Assembly (NCBI RefSeq): GCF_002846575.1
Contig: NZ_PJND01000007.1
Span: forward strand, 1,736,001 to 1,800,000
DNA: 64,000 nucleotides
DNA from: Flavobacterium lindanitolerans
GTDB taxonomy: Bacteria > Bacteroidota > Bacteroidia > Flavobacteriales > Flavobacteriaceae
Direction of reading: 5' to 3'
In this document: positions 27,173 to 36,068 of the stretch, piece after piece
Position numbering within the stretch: position 1 is the first letter of the stretch
Layout: the number at the start of each line of letters is the position of its first letter
Program-made: the position numbers and the translations under genes
Notes under the pieces: model-generated
Told to the model about the DNA's origin: nothing
Seen by the model: only the letters and a program-made list of their open reading frames with translations
Databases searched by the model: none

Positions 27173-28096
27173 TTATGTAAGATTTATATTTTTTGAAGTA
27201 TATAGCTGGTTGTCATCATCAATAATGATACAGTGCAGTTCTGGTATCTGGTTGACGAGATAAAGCCCCGCTTTTATGCCCATGACAGCGATGGGAGTTG
27301 CCATTGCATCGGCAAATTCAGAATTGTTGCTGATTATTGTAACACTCTTAATTCCTGATATGGGTAATCCTGTTTTAGGGTCTATGGTATGCGAATATTT
27401 TTTTCCGTTTATCATGACATATTTTTCATAATTACCGGAAGTTGCTACGGCTTTTCCGCTAATGTCTAAATAGGAAAAAATGTCTTCCGGAAAGTCAGGG
27501 TTAGATATTCCTATTCTCCACGGTCTTCCTGAAGGCTGATGTCCCCATGCGCTAAGGTCGCCACTGGCATTTATGATTCCGCTCCCGACGCCTTTTTGCA
27601 TTAACAGCCTTTTCGCCATTTCGGCGGCATAGCCCTTACCAATACCTCCAAATCCTATCCTCATGCCTTTATTCTTGAGAAATACGGTACTGTTTTCTTT
27701 ATCAACAAGAATATTTCTGTAATCAATAAGATGTACCATTTTCAGGGCTTCTTCGCGTGAAGGAAGTTGAGTCATATTCCTGTCAAAATTCCAGAGCGTT
27801 TTATCAATGCTGCCATAGCTTATGTCAAAAGCACCTTGCGTAATTTTTGAAATTCCGATGCTTCGTTCAATTAATTCTACTACTTCTGTATCAACTTCTA
27901 CAGGTGAAATGCCTGCATTGCTATTAATTAGGCAGGTCTGACTATTCTCATCAAAAGTAGTAAGCAGCCTTTCTATACGCCTTATTTCTTCTATGGCAGT
28001 ATTGATATGTGATTCTGCCTCTGTTTTAGTAGGGCTTACTACCGTTATGGTAAATTGATTACCCATCAGCCTTAGCGATTGTGAAAATTCCAGCAT
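27173..28096 (-). CDS. apbE: FAD:protein FMN transferase (ApbE-like)
   Basis: A 307-residue ApbE-family protein, an enzyme that attaches FMN to a threonine or serine of extracytoplasmic proteins using FAD and a divalent metal. Visible motifs are RLMGNQFTITV, FDISYGSIDKTLWNFD, GFGGIGKGYAAEMA, INASGDLSAWG, KYSHTIDPKTGLP and the late SEFADAMATPIAVMG. It has no signal peptide in this frame, whereas many ApbE proteins are exported lipoproteins. No canonical flavinylation target is visible next to it. Its partners are thioredoxin, DUF4266 and DUF3570. Confidence 0.88.
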   Translation of the reverse strand: MLEFSQSLRLMGNQFTITVVSPTKTEAESHINTAIEEIRRIERLLTTFDENSQTCLINSNAGISPVEVDTEVVELIERSIGISKITQGAFDISYGSIDKTLWNFDRNMTQLPSREEALKMVHLIDYRNILVDKENSTVFLKNKGMRIGFGGIGKGYAAEMAKRLLMQKGVGSGIINASGDLSAWGHQPSGRPWRIGISNPDFPEDIFSYLDISGKAVATSGNYEKYVMINGKKYSHTIDPKTGLPISGIKSVTIISNNSEFADAMATPIAVMGIKAGLYLVNQIPELHCIIIDDDNQLYTSKNINLT

Positions 28097-28108
28097 GGTG
28101 CCTGTTTC

Positions 28109-28543
28109 TTATTTGTGAGAGTCACAGATATTTTTGATTTCCTTTGTCCATTTTTCGACAGAAACTTCAGGTTTTCCAACCCATGACTTCAGCACTTTGC
28201 CATTTGAATCCAATAATAGAGTGAATGGAAAATTGCCTTGCTTGTTGTATTTTTCAGCAAGTGCTTCATTTTTTTTGATTTGTTCGGGAGAGAGTTGATT
28301 TTTCTTTTTTCTTGGAAAATCAGCATTAAGCAGAACAAGATTGTCCTTTGCCATAGACAGGAAGGAATCGTTTTCAAAATAGTCCCTTTTAGTAGCTACA
28401 CAGGGCGCGCACCAGTCAGACCCTGAAAAATTGAGCAGGATTAGTTGTTTTTTTTCTTTGGCATCTTTTTGGGCGGTGTCAAAATCTGTTTCCCATTTTA
28501 AAGGAACAAATGCCAGCAAGAATAAGAAGGTGAAAAGTTTCAT
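28109..28543 (-). CDS. Thioredoxin-family protein
   Basis: A 144-residue protein with a short hydrophobic N-terminus (MKLFTFLFLLAFVPL) likely to act as signal peptide. It has a thioredoxin fold with active site WCAPC at residues 44-48. The pattern LILLNFSGSDWCAPC and GNFPFTLLLDSNGKVL with the cis-proline region fits thioredoxin_7-type periplasmic thiol proteins. It opens the four-gene redox operon and may keep the cysteines of the DUF4266 lipoprotein reduced, which is inference. Confidence 0.85.
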   Translation of the reverse strand: MKLFTFLFLLAFVPLKWETDFDTAQKDAKEKKQLILLNFSGSDWCAPCVATKRDYFENDSFLSMAKDNLVLLNADFPRKKKNQLSPEQIKKNEALAEKYNKQGNFPFTLLLDSNGKVLKSWVGKPEVSVEKWTKEIKNICDSHK

Positions 28544-28629
28544 CGCTATACAGTTATTGTTATAGCAGATTAACGTAATAGTGTTCTGAAAATGTATTGC
28601 AGTTTCCTTAAGATTGGCTTAAGATTACC

Positions 28630-29319
28630 TTACGAAGTCTGAACACCAAAAGCATAGCCTACAAGCGCTGAAGCTACCATGGCAACTGTTCCCCAGATAC
28701 AGATACGGGCCACTGATTTTATTTTATTTGAACCGCCGGCTTTTGCAGCCAATGTTCCCGACAGGGCTAGAAAAATAATAGCAAATCCGTATTGCAAAAA
28801 CACCATATACTTCAACGGGGCAAAAATTGCTACCAAAAGCGGCAATATTCCCCCGCAAATAAATGCCAGGGCAGAAGCCAATGCTGCCTGCATAGGCCTG
28901 GCCTGAGTAATTTCATTGATTCCAAGCTCATCACGGGCATGGCTTTCGAGTGCATTATGTGTGGTGAGCTGCAGGGCCACTTCTTTTGCAAGTTCAGGAG
29001 TAAGTCCGCGGGAAATATAAATTTGCGTGAGTTCTTCCAGTTCCGATTCAGGCGTTTCTTCTAATTCTTTCATTTCCCGTTTCAGGTCGGATTTTTCGAT
29101 ATCGCTTTGTGAGCTGACAGATACATATTCTCCCGCTGCCATAGAAAGCGCGCCTGCTACCACTCCGGCCAAAGCAGCCAGTATGATAGGTGACCTGGTT
29201 TCGGAAGCAGCAGCTATTCCAATAGCCAGACTCGTGGTAGAGAGAATTCCATCATTGGCTCCTAATACCGCAGCCCTAAGCCAGCCGCTACGGGTTATGT
29301 AATGTGTCTCATTTTGCAT
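28630..29319 (-). CDS. VIT-family transporter
   Basis: A 229-residue membrane protein of the VIT1/CCC1 family, which moves iron or manganese out of the cytoplasm. The N-terminus SGWLRAAVLGANDGILSTTSLAIG and GALSMAAGEYVSVSSQSDIE are family signatures. The cytoplasmic metal-binding helix pair lies at about 75-125 and is rich in glutamate (EMKELEETPESELEEL). Five membrane helices are expected. It is upstream of the redox operon on the same strand but 86 bases away, so it may be separate. Confidence 0.9.
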   Translation of the reverse strand: MQNETHYITRSGWLRAAVLGANDGILSTTSLAIGIAAASETRSPIILAALAGVVAGALSMAAGEYVSVSSQSDIEKSDLKREMKELEETPESELEELTQIYISRGLTPELAKEVALQLTTHNALESHARDELGINEITQARPMQAALASALAFICGGILPLLVAIFAPLKYMVFLQYGFAIIFLALSGTLAAKAGGSNKIKSVARICIWGTVAMVASALVGYAFGVQTS

Positions 29320-29745
29320 ATTTCCCTATTTTAATATAAATATAGCAAAGGTTTTGTTTGTTTGGTTAACTTGTCTGAAGATTCTCAAAAGAAACCTGAC
29401 CTGTTTCAATTGCCTCAATTTCTTTACGCAAGTTGTTCCACGGATGGGAGTCAGTTCCTAAAGAAACAGAAAGAAATAACTTCTCATAATAATCAATTCC
29501 TGAAAGCAGGTTTTTTTGAAATGTTGTCCATTTCTTAAATTGGGCGGTTGTGGCTGTAAGGCCGTTTGTTGTTATTTCTTTTTTAAGATAATTAACTTTT
29601 TAATCCAAAGAATATAATAAAAAAATATAAAGTTTAAATCTATGTTATATCATTTATTTTAAAACTAAAAATATTAGACTAATTAAAAATAAAACATTAT
29701 GTTTAAATATAGTTTAGTATTTATAAATTTAACTAAAATTCATTT
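29320..29745. other. Gene-poor region with a duplicated gene fragment
   Basis: About 425 bases. 29366-29594 is the 3' fragment of a gene related to 32776-34575 (see that entry). 29600-29745 is very AT-rich and should contain the promoter of the GH16-like gene, but no clear box was found. Confidence 0.6.
29366..29594 (-). pseudogene. Fragment of the 599-codon gene's C-terminus, with a different end
   Basis: The minus strand encodes NYLKKEITTNGLTATTAQ, then FKKWTTFQKNLLSGIDYYEK in the same frame, ending SFENLQTS and a stop at 29366. The intact gene at 32776-34575 has YLKKEIALHHSTATSAQ and the same FKKWTTF to YYEK stretch. 70 of 71 bases match between 29475-29545 and 32870-32940. Downstream of that block the two C-termini differ completely (SLGTDSHPWNNLRKE versus FKFGIDKNLWSHIRNE, which are weakly similar). 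It has no start or upstream domain. Confidence 0.8.
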
Positions 29746-32706
29746 ATGAAAGTTTTATCATTATTTTTTTTTCTAGGAAATAGTGTTAGTCTATATTCTC
29801 AATTAAATTATACGCCGCCACTTATGGATTCTAGTGATTCTAATTGGGAGTTGATTTTTGAGGACAATTTCGACTATATTAATATATCACAGCTAGAAAC
29901 TTCCCAAAAATGGTCATTGTATAATGGTTTCGATCCCTATACTCCAAATGGAACTTTAAATAATATTCAAGCATTTACAGGTTATGCAGGGCATAGGTAT
30001 CTACAGAAAAAAAATATTGAATTTGCTAATGGAATTATGACATTAAAATTTAAAAGAGAAGATATTAATGTATATCCGCCGCAATCAAATAGCTTTTCTC
30101 AGGCAAAAACAATTCTACATTATTATGGGTATTATCCTTGTTCTGTTGGTAACGGATATCCAAATCCATGTACCGGAAACAATGAACAGGAACGTCTTTT
30201 AAATTTTAAGCAGAGACTAAAAGAAAATGTTAAATGGCACGGGCTGAATTTTACTGAAGCTCAAATTGATGCAATTACTGTTGATGAGGTTAATAATTTT
30301 CCATCGGCTACAAATAGTTATCTTTCTCCTGAAGGGGAAACACCGACTTCACCGAAAATAAGTAATTTAAAATGGATGTATACAGGACCTTCAAAATTTA
30401 TTAGTAATCAGAAATTTCGATTCGGCTACTTTGAAATAAAATGTAGAGTAAAAAAACCTTTGCCACAATACAATTATCGTGGGATAGGTGCGACTTTTTG
30501 GTTGTTTTCAAGAAGTAATCAAAATGGTTGTCCCGGAACCACATATTCTGAAATAGACATTTTTGAGTTTCATAATCGAAAATATAGTTATCCTTTGTCA
30601 GCACAAACTAATTCTGATTTTTTCCAATCTCCAGAACATCGTTATAAAAGTAATTTATATTATGGGGCAAGTAATAATCAAATTATAGACAACGAGGAAC
30701 AGTTTGTAATGTCAAGTGAAAATGAAGCATACCCAGTAAATAATATATCAGGGAATGATGATTTTAACATCTATGGGTGTTATTGGAGTGGGAATGAAAT
30801 TGCATTCTATAAAAATAATGTACTCGTAAGAAAAGCTACTAGACATGATATAATGCAAGGAAATAATAAATTGGATTTTCTACATGATTTAAAGCCAATG
30901 CAGATACTTTTCGATATTGGTGCTTTTATATATAATGAAGAACCAGATGCCAACACTATGGATTATGATTATGAGATTGATTATATTAAAGTATATAAAC
31001 CAAAATTTTTACATAATGATACCTCAATAGTTCATCAACAGGATTCGTCTTGCGATTTTTATCCTTATTGGCAAGAAAAAGGTTTTAAAGAGTTAAATAA
31101 TAATCCTGGCGAACTCTGTAATAACAGTGCATTAAATGATAAAACAATAGTATGTGATATTAATTCAGACGGATATGATGATTTAGTTATTGTAAATTCC
31201 GAATATTGCCAAAGTGCCTGGTCATTAAAAGTAATTGATGTAAAAACAAAAAATAATCTTTATTCGATTCCAACAGGTATTATTGATGGTTGGGTAGACG
31301 AAGAGGATAAGATTTTTTTTAGTGATCTAAATGGAGATGGAATAAAAGAACTCATCTTATTAAATTTATCTACAACAGGAAGTAGCAGACCTGATTTGTT
31401 GGTTTTTAATCTTGTTACAAATAATTTTTTAAGTTATCTGTCTCCTAAAGAATTTGGCGCAGGATTGATGGATTTTTTTGATGCAGATGATTTAATTTCA
31501 ATAGGAGATACAAATTCGGATGGGCGGGAAGATCTTATTTTTTTTAATAAAACTAATATTGGTACTGCTTATAAAGTCATAGACATTATGACTGGAAATA
31601 CTTTGCTTGAGAAGAGTCATGGAATATATCCTAATAATAATTATTATGAAGGTTGGGTTGACCCGGGCGATAAAGTACTTGTTGGTGATACGAATGGAGA
31701 TGGTCAAAAAGAAGTAATACTAATTAATACTGATTATCAAGGAGGAGGGGCTATTTCTGTAATTGATTTGGCTACTGGTAATACGTTGTTTGCAACCAAT
31801 CACTCAACTACATTGAACGCAAATAATAATTTTAGTGGCTTTATGGATGTTTCTGATCGAATAATAATTGCTAATGTTGATCAGATTGGGGGAGATGACC
31901 TGGTTCTTATAAATACTTCAGGTATAGGAGATGCGATTAGATGTATAAGATTGTCTGATGATGTTGGAGGAATAAAAGGATCAAGAATTTTCCCTGATAT
32001 AGCAAGTACTACTTTTGATGGATGGCTTGATACCTGTGATAAAATTTCTATTAAGGATGTTACTGGTGATCAAAAGCTTGAAATGGTTTTACTTAATACT
32101 TCTACGAATGCTATTTACGCAATTAATGTTATTGATTTATTCAATAATGCAAGATCGACTTTCTGTGCTTCCTATTCTTCTGCAAATCTCGGTTGTAATA
32201 GTAATGCCTCTGGAACTTTCGATGGATGGCTTGATCCGAATGACAGATCTTTAATTGGGAAATTTAAAAATGATAAATCTGATTTATTATTAATTAACAT
32301 GTCATATACTGGAGATGCCCTTAGAGCACTAGATTTACGAAACGGAAGTTCTTATGGTGTACAGCCACATGATGGCAGATTTATGGGATGGTTAGATGGA
32401 ATTGATGAAAATATTAATTGCCCAGAAGATATATATCAAAGCAGAAAAAAAATTTTTTCTACTCCCCAATATAATTTGACCATATATCCAAATCCTGTAA
32501 ACAATATCGTAAATATTGGATCTGAAACTTTAATTAATAAAATTAAAATTTATACTATGGATGGAAAAACAGTCTATAGCAAAGAATTTCAAGTTGGGCA
32601 AAAACACTTTGAACTTGATATAATAGAATTAAAAAGCGGAATTTACTTTTTGAATATGCAAACTATTAAAGGAGAAATTCTAAGTAAAAAAATCATTAAA
32701 CAGTAA
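29746..32706 (+). CDS. Secreted GH16-like glycoside hydrolase with integrin-like repeats and T9SS signal
   Basis: A 986-residue exported protein. Signal peptide about 1-19. A GH16-type domain covers about 25-425: the catalytic ExDxxE motif is EIDIFE at residues 269-274 within TYSEIDIFEFH, with FGYFEIKCRV upstream. Residues about 465-900 hold FG-GAP/VCBS-like calcium repeats, for example DINSDGYDDL, DLNGDGIKEL and DTNGDGQKEV. The last 80 residues are a type A T9SS sorting domain (LTIYPNPVNNIVNI, GIYFLNM, KKIIKQ). It probably degrades an external beta-glucan or galactan. Codon use is far more AT-rich than in neighbours, suggesting transfer. Confidence 0.85.
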   Translation: MKVLSLFFFLGNSVSLYSQLNYTPPLMDSSDSNWELIFEDNFDYINISQLETSQKWSLYNGFDPYTPNGTLNNIQAFTGYAGHRYLQKKNIEFANGIMTLKFKREDINVYPPQSNSFSQAKTILHYYGYYPCSVGNGYPNPCTGNNEQERLLNFKQRLKENVKWHGLNFTEAQIDAITVDEVNNFPSATNSYLSPEGETPTSPKISNLKWMYTGPSKFISNQKFRFGYFEIKCRVKKPLPQYNYRGIGATFWLFSRSNQNGCPGTTYSEIDIFEFHNRKYSYPLSAQTNSDFFQSPEHRYKSNLYYGASNNQIIDNEEQFVMSSENEAYPVNNISGNDDFNIYGCYWSGNEIAFYKNNVLVRKATRHDIMQGNNKLDFLHDLKPMQILFDIGAFIYNEEPDANTMDYDYEIDYIKVYKPKFLHNDTSIVHQQDSSCDFYPYWQEKGFKELNNNPGELCNNSALNDKTIVCDINSDGYDDLVIVNSEYCQSAWSLKVIDVKTKNNLYSIPTGIIDGWVDEEDKIFFSDLNGDGIKELILLNLSTTGSSRPDLLVFNLVTNNFLSYLSPKEFGAGLMDFFDADDLISIGDTNSDGREDLIFFNKTNIGTAYKVIDIMTGNTLLEKSHGIYPNNNYYEGWVDPGDKVLVGDTNGDGQKEVILINTDYQGGGAISVIDLATGNTLFATNHSTTLNANNNFSGFMDVSDRIIIANVDQIGGDDLVLINTSGIGDAIRCIRLSDDVGGIKGSRIFPDIASTTFDGWLDTCDKISIKDVTGDQKLEMVLLNTSTNAIYAINVIDLFNNARSTFCASYSSANLGCNSNASGTFDGWLDPNDRSLIGKFKNDKSDLLLINMSYTGDALRALDLRNGSSYGVQPHDGRFMGWLDGIDENINCPEDIYQSRKKIFSTPQYNLTIYPNPVNNIVNIGSETLINKIKIYTMDGKTVYSKEFQVGQKHFELDIIELKSGIYFLNMQTIKGEILSKKIIKQ

Positions 32707-32775
32707 TTTTGATAATTAATTAGTAAAGAGGTGATTACATAAAAAAAATAGCCAAAAATAGAATTCTTATTGCTT

Positions 32776-34575
32776 TTAATTTAAATGTTTTTGCCCAATA
32801 TTTTTTATCTCATTTCTTATATGACTCCATAAATTCTTATCAATTCCGAATTTAAATGGAATTGGTAAGAATAACTTCTCATAATAATCAATTCCGGAAA
32901 GCAGGTTTTTTTGAAATGTTGTCCATTTCTTAAATTGGGCTGAAGTTGCAGTGCTATGGTGTAGGGCTATTTCTTTTTTCAGATAATCAATATAAAGCCG
33001 TATTTCTTTTACAAACAAATTTGGACGGTTTGGGAAATCCATTACAGAATCATATCCGTAGATGTGACGTAGCATGTCCTGTAATGAAACCTCTCTATTA
33101 AAATAGGCCATGTTAGGTCCCGGACAAATAACAACGCCTTGTGCTTCACCTTTAACGGTAATACTATTTTCAAGATAGGAAGCATTGGCGAGTCCAACAC
33201 AAAGACAGGCTTTTTCGGTAATATCAAACTTTGCCTGTTCATAAGCCATAGCCGTGAGTTCATGTTTTCTGCTTTCTAACGATTCCAGTTTATACGATTG
33301 GTATTTTAGTGAAGCCGTACAAATTCCCTTTTTATCTAGTTCTCTGTCCAATGCCAGGTATTTTTTAGGACAGGAGCTTCCCGGTCGCCCTACTGTAATG
33401 CGATGCTGTTTTAGCTGCTCATTGCTTGTGCCGCGAATTGTATTAAAAGGAACGCCCAAAGGAGATATATGGCTCAGATAAAGGTCTTTTTCTTCTGCTT
33501 TCGCCAATAACAATCGGGTGTCATTATCTACAGAAGTAGCTTCAGGAACCAACAGGAAAGGCGAGCCCCAGCCTACAGAATCCATTCTATAATGATGTAA
33601 TAAAAAATCATGTTCTTCAGCAGTACCTACACCGCCCTGAGCCGTAATTTTTAAAGCAAGCGGATGGGATGGTACAGGAAGTCCTTTTTGTTCTAGCGCT
33701 TTTGCCATCAACTCGTGTGATGTTTGGATGAGTTCTTTTCTTTTTGTTCTGAATTCTTCCAGTATTGGACCTAAAAGAAAACCTTCGGTGGCAAAGGCGT
33801 GTCCTCCACAGTTCAGCCCCGATTCAATACGGTATTCAGAAACCCATAAGCCTTTCTTTGCCAGAAAATTGCCTTGTATCAATGCTGAACGGTAATCACT
33901 GACTTTCAATGTGATTTTCTTTTCGAGTTTTCCTTCTGTATCCGGAAAAAAACAATTGAAACTTTCAAGATAGCTATACAGCCTTGGATTCATACCTGCC
34001 GAAAATACTATTGAAGATTGAAGTTTACTGTTTGCAAATCCCCTCAAAGCGGCATGCGCATCATTAAAATCAATAGACAGGGCTTCTTTTTTATCATAAT
34101 TTTCTCTGTCAACTTTAGTCATGATATTGACATCAATAGCTCCGGGCGTGAAATGTTTTTCAAGGAAATTTTTGATGCCATGTTTCAATTCGGAACCATT
34201 CTCCAAAAGCTCCTGTAAACTTTTTTTAAAATCGGATTGGTTCGGAAGCATACCCAAAAAACGTTCCAAAGCCGGACGACTTTCAGAAAGTTCGCGTTTA
34301 AAAGCCTGAAACTTTTCCTTTACGACATGGTCCATCATATCCAGATAACTTTTAATGCGTTCGGCACGATAGTCATGGATTTTTTTTGTAATTTCCTGAT
34401 AAGGCAAACAAAATTTCTTGCTGTAAAAAGCATTCATCTTTTCAATAAGTTCATCGTCTACAATAGAAACTACGGAAGAAATTCCATAATGAGCCACCCG
34501 AATTGGACTGTCAATTGTAAAAGAAAGTCCCATTACAGGAATATGAAAAGTATGTACAGAAGTATCAGGCGCCAT
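32776..34575 (-). CDS. Uncharacterised protein, possibly an FMN-binding TIM barrel
   Basis: A 599-residue protein. I chose ATG 34575 (MAPDTSVHTFHIPVMGLSF), because the 60 codons before it do not look coding. There is no signal peptide. VMGLSFTIDSPIRVAHYGIS resembles the opening strand of FMN-dependent barrels. LKITAQGGVGTAEEHDFL and DSVGWGSPFLLVPE resemble the phosphate-binding end of such barrels (nitronate monooxygenase or glutamate synthase-like). Several cysteines are present (LNCGGH, SSCPKK, KGICTAS). I cannot name the family. Its 3' end is duplicated at 29366-29594. Confidence 0.6.
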   Translation of the reverse strand: MAPDTSVHTFHIPVMGLSFTIDSPIRVAHYGISSVVSIVDDELIEKMNAFYSKKFCLPYQEITKKIHDYRAERIKSYLDMMDHVVKEKFQAFKRELSESRPALERFLGMLPNQSDFKKSLQELLENGSELKHGIKNFLEKHFTPGAIDVNIMTKVDRENYDKKEALSIDFNDAHAALRGFANSKLQSSIVFSAGMNPRLYSYLESFNCFFPDTEGKLEKKITLKVSDYRSALIQGNFLAKKGLWVSEYRIESGLNCGGHAFATEGFLLGPILEEFRTKRKELIQTSHELMAKALEQKGLPVPSHPLALKITAQGGVGTAEEHDFLLHHYRMDSVGWGSPFLLVPEATSVDNDTRLLLAKAEEKDLYLSHISPLGVPFNTIRGTSNEQLKQHRITVGRPGSSCPKKYLALDRELDKKGICTASLKYQSYKLESLESRKHELTAMAYEQAKFDITEKACLCVGLANASYLENSITVKGEAQGVVICPGPNMAYFNREVSLQDMLRHIYGYDSVMDFPNRPNLFVKEIRLYIDYLKKEIALHHSTATSAQFKKWTTFQKNLLSGIDYYEKLFLPIPFKFGIDKNLWSHIRNEIKNIGQKHLN

Positions 34576-34791
34576 AATGCATATTAATTTAAGATAGCTG
34601 CAAATATGGATAAACCAATTGTCGTAAAAGATGATAAATGTCAGTTTTGGAAAAGCAGATGAAAGGTCACAGCGACATATCCCATTTATTTTATTAATTT
34701 CGTAAGATAATGTGATTATCCGGTTTAGAAAATAATACTCTTTTTTCTGGAACACACTGATATATTAGCTTCGAAAAATAACATACAACAA

Positions 34792-35259
34792 ATGGAAACC
34801 GGTAAAGAAAACTTCCTACTGATAGGCATTCAGCTTGATAACAAAACAACCAACAAAGATGGTCAGGCTGCCATAGATTGTGGCGGACTTTGGCATCAAT
34901 TCGAGACGGAAAAGAGATACGGCCAGATAGAAGGTAAATTAGGTAATGAAATCTATGCTGTTTATTTTGACTATGATGGCGACCATACGCAACCGTATTC
35001 CTATTTCATAGGCTGCAAAGTGGCGGAAGGTACGGCAGTTCCGCAAGGATTCAAAAGTCTGAAAATACCGACACAAACCTATACTCAAAAAATAGCCAAA
35101 GGCGTCATGCCCGCCTGTATTGCAGAAGCATGGAGAGAAATCTGGAAAGAAGATGCCAATTTGAACAGGGCCTATCAATATGATTTTGAAATATATGATG
35201 AACGATGTGCAGATTGGAACAATGCAGAAGTGGATATTTTTCTTTCCGTAAAAAAATAA
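34792..35259 (+). CDS. GyrI-like effector-binding domain protein
   Basis: A 155-residue protein built of one GyrI-like small-molecule-binding domain. GLWHQFETEKRYGQIEGKLG and EIYAVYFDYDGDHTQPYSYFIGCKV are the beta strands and helix of the domain. EGTAVPQGFKSLKIPTQTY and the last FEIYDERCADWNNAEVDIFL complete it. Such domains bind drugs or multi-ring compounds, either alone or as part of AraC-type sensors. It directly precedes an AraC-type regulator gene by 21 bases, so the pair may be a split sensor and regulator. Confidence 0.82.
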   Translation: METGKENFLLIGIQLDNKTTNKDGQAAIDCGGLWHQFETEKRYGQIEGKLGNEIYAVYFDYDGDHTQPYSYFIGCKVAEGTAVPQGFKSLKIPTQTYTQKIAKGVMPACIAEAWREIWKEDANLNRAYQYDFEIYDERCADWNNAEVDIFLSVKK

Positions 35260-35280
35260 CCTAACGACCATTATTAAAAA

Positions 35281-36036
35281 ATGGACGGTCCGTTTAAATA
35301 TAAAATAGAAAAACCCGATTCGTCGATTGCCGGATATGTTGAAAGCTTTTGGGAAATCAGGACACCTTCCGGAGAACCCAAAAATATCATAGTATTGCCA
35401 GACGGGAGGATTGATATTATTTTTTCATATTCCGATACCGAACCATTTCGTGCCGTTCTTTTAGGGTTGGAAACGGAAGCTTCACAAACCCTGATGCAAT
35501 CAGGAGGAACCATGTTTGCGGTTAGCCTTCGCCTTTTAGCGGTTGAATATCTTTTAGAAGCCAGCGTTTCATCTTTGCTTAATGGCGGACGTCTTCTACC
35601 GGAAGGTTTCTGGAATATTGCCAAAGAAGACCTTTCCGATTTTGATGCTTTTTGCAACAAGCTAACCGGAAAAATACAAAGCCTTATTAAAACAGTACCC
35701 GATAACAGGAAACTCAGACTGTTTGACCAAATATATACTTCAAATGGTACGTTAACGGTGAAAGAACTTTCTGAAAAGGCCGGATGGAGCAGTCGCCAGA
35801 TGAACCGTTATTTTAGCCATCAGTTTGGACTGCCGTTAAAAACCTATTGCAATATTTTGCGTTTCAGAGCTTCCTTTAAACATCTCAAGGAAGGGAAATT
35901 GTTTCCCGAACAGGATTTTGCAGACCAGGCCCATTTTATCCGTGATGTAAAAAAGTTCTCCGGTGTGCTTCCCAAAGAATTATCCCAAAATAAAAACGAC
36001 CGATTTATACAATTTTCCACCTTGAATAAGAAATAG
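35281..36036 (+). CDS. AraC-family transcriptional regulator
   Basis: A 251-residue regulator. The N-terminal DUF6597-like part (1-110; SIAGYVESFWEIRTP, IVLPDGRIDIIFSYSD) senses an unknown signal. The C-terminal AraC domain has the two helix-turn-helix units (TVKELSEKAGWSSRQMNRYF and ADQAHFIRDVKKFSGVLPKE). It is 32 bases upstream of the TetX-like gene and 21 bases downstream of a GyrI-like gene, so it is the probable local regulator. Confidence 0.88.
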   Translation: MDGPFKYKIEKPDSSIAGYVESFWEIRTPSGEPKNIIVLPDGRIDIIFSYSDTEPFRAVLLGLETEASQTLMQSGGTMFAVSLRLLAVEYLLEASVSSLLNGGRLLPEGFWNIAKEDLSDFDAFCNKLTGKIQSLIKTVPDNRKLRLFDQIYTSNGTLTVKELSEKAGWSSRQMNRYFSHQFGLPLKTYCNILRFRASFKHLKEGKLFPEQDFADQAHFIRDVKKFSGVLPKELSQNKNDRFIQFSTLNKK

Positions 36037-36068
36037 TTTTGCCTTGATAAAACTAAATCTTTAAAATC

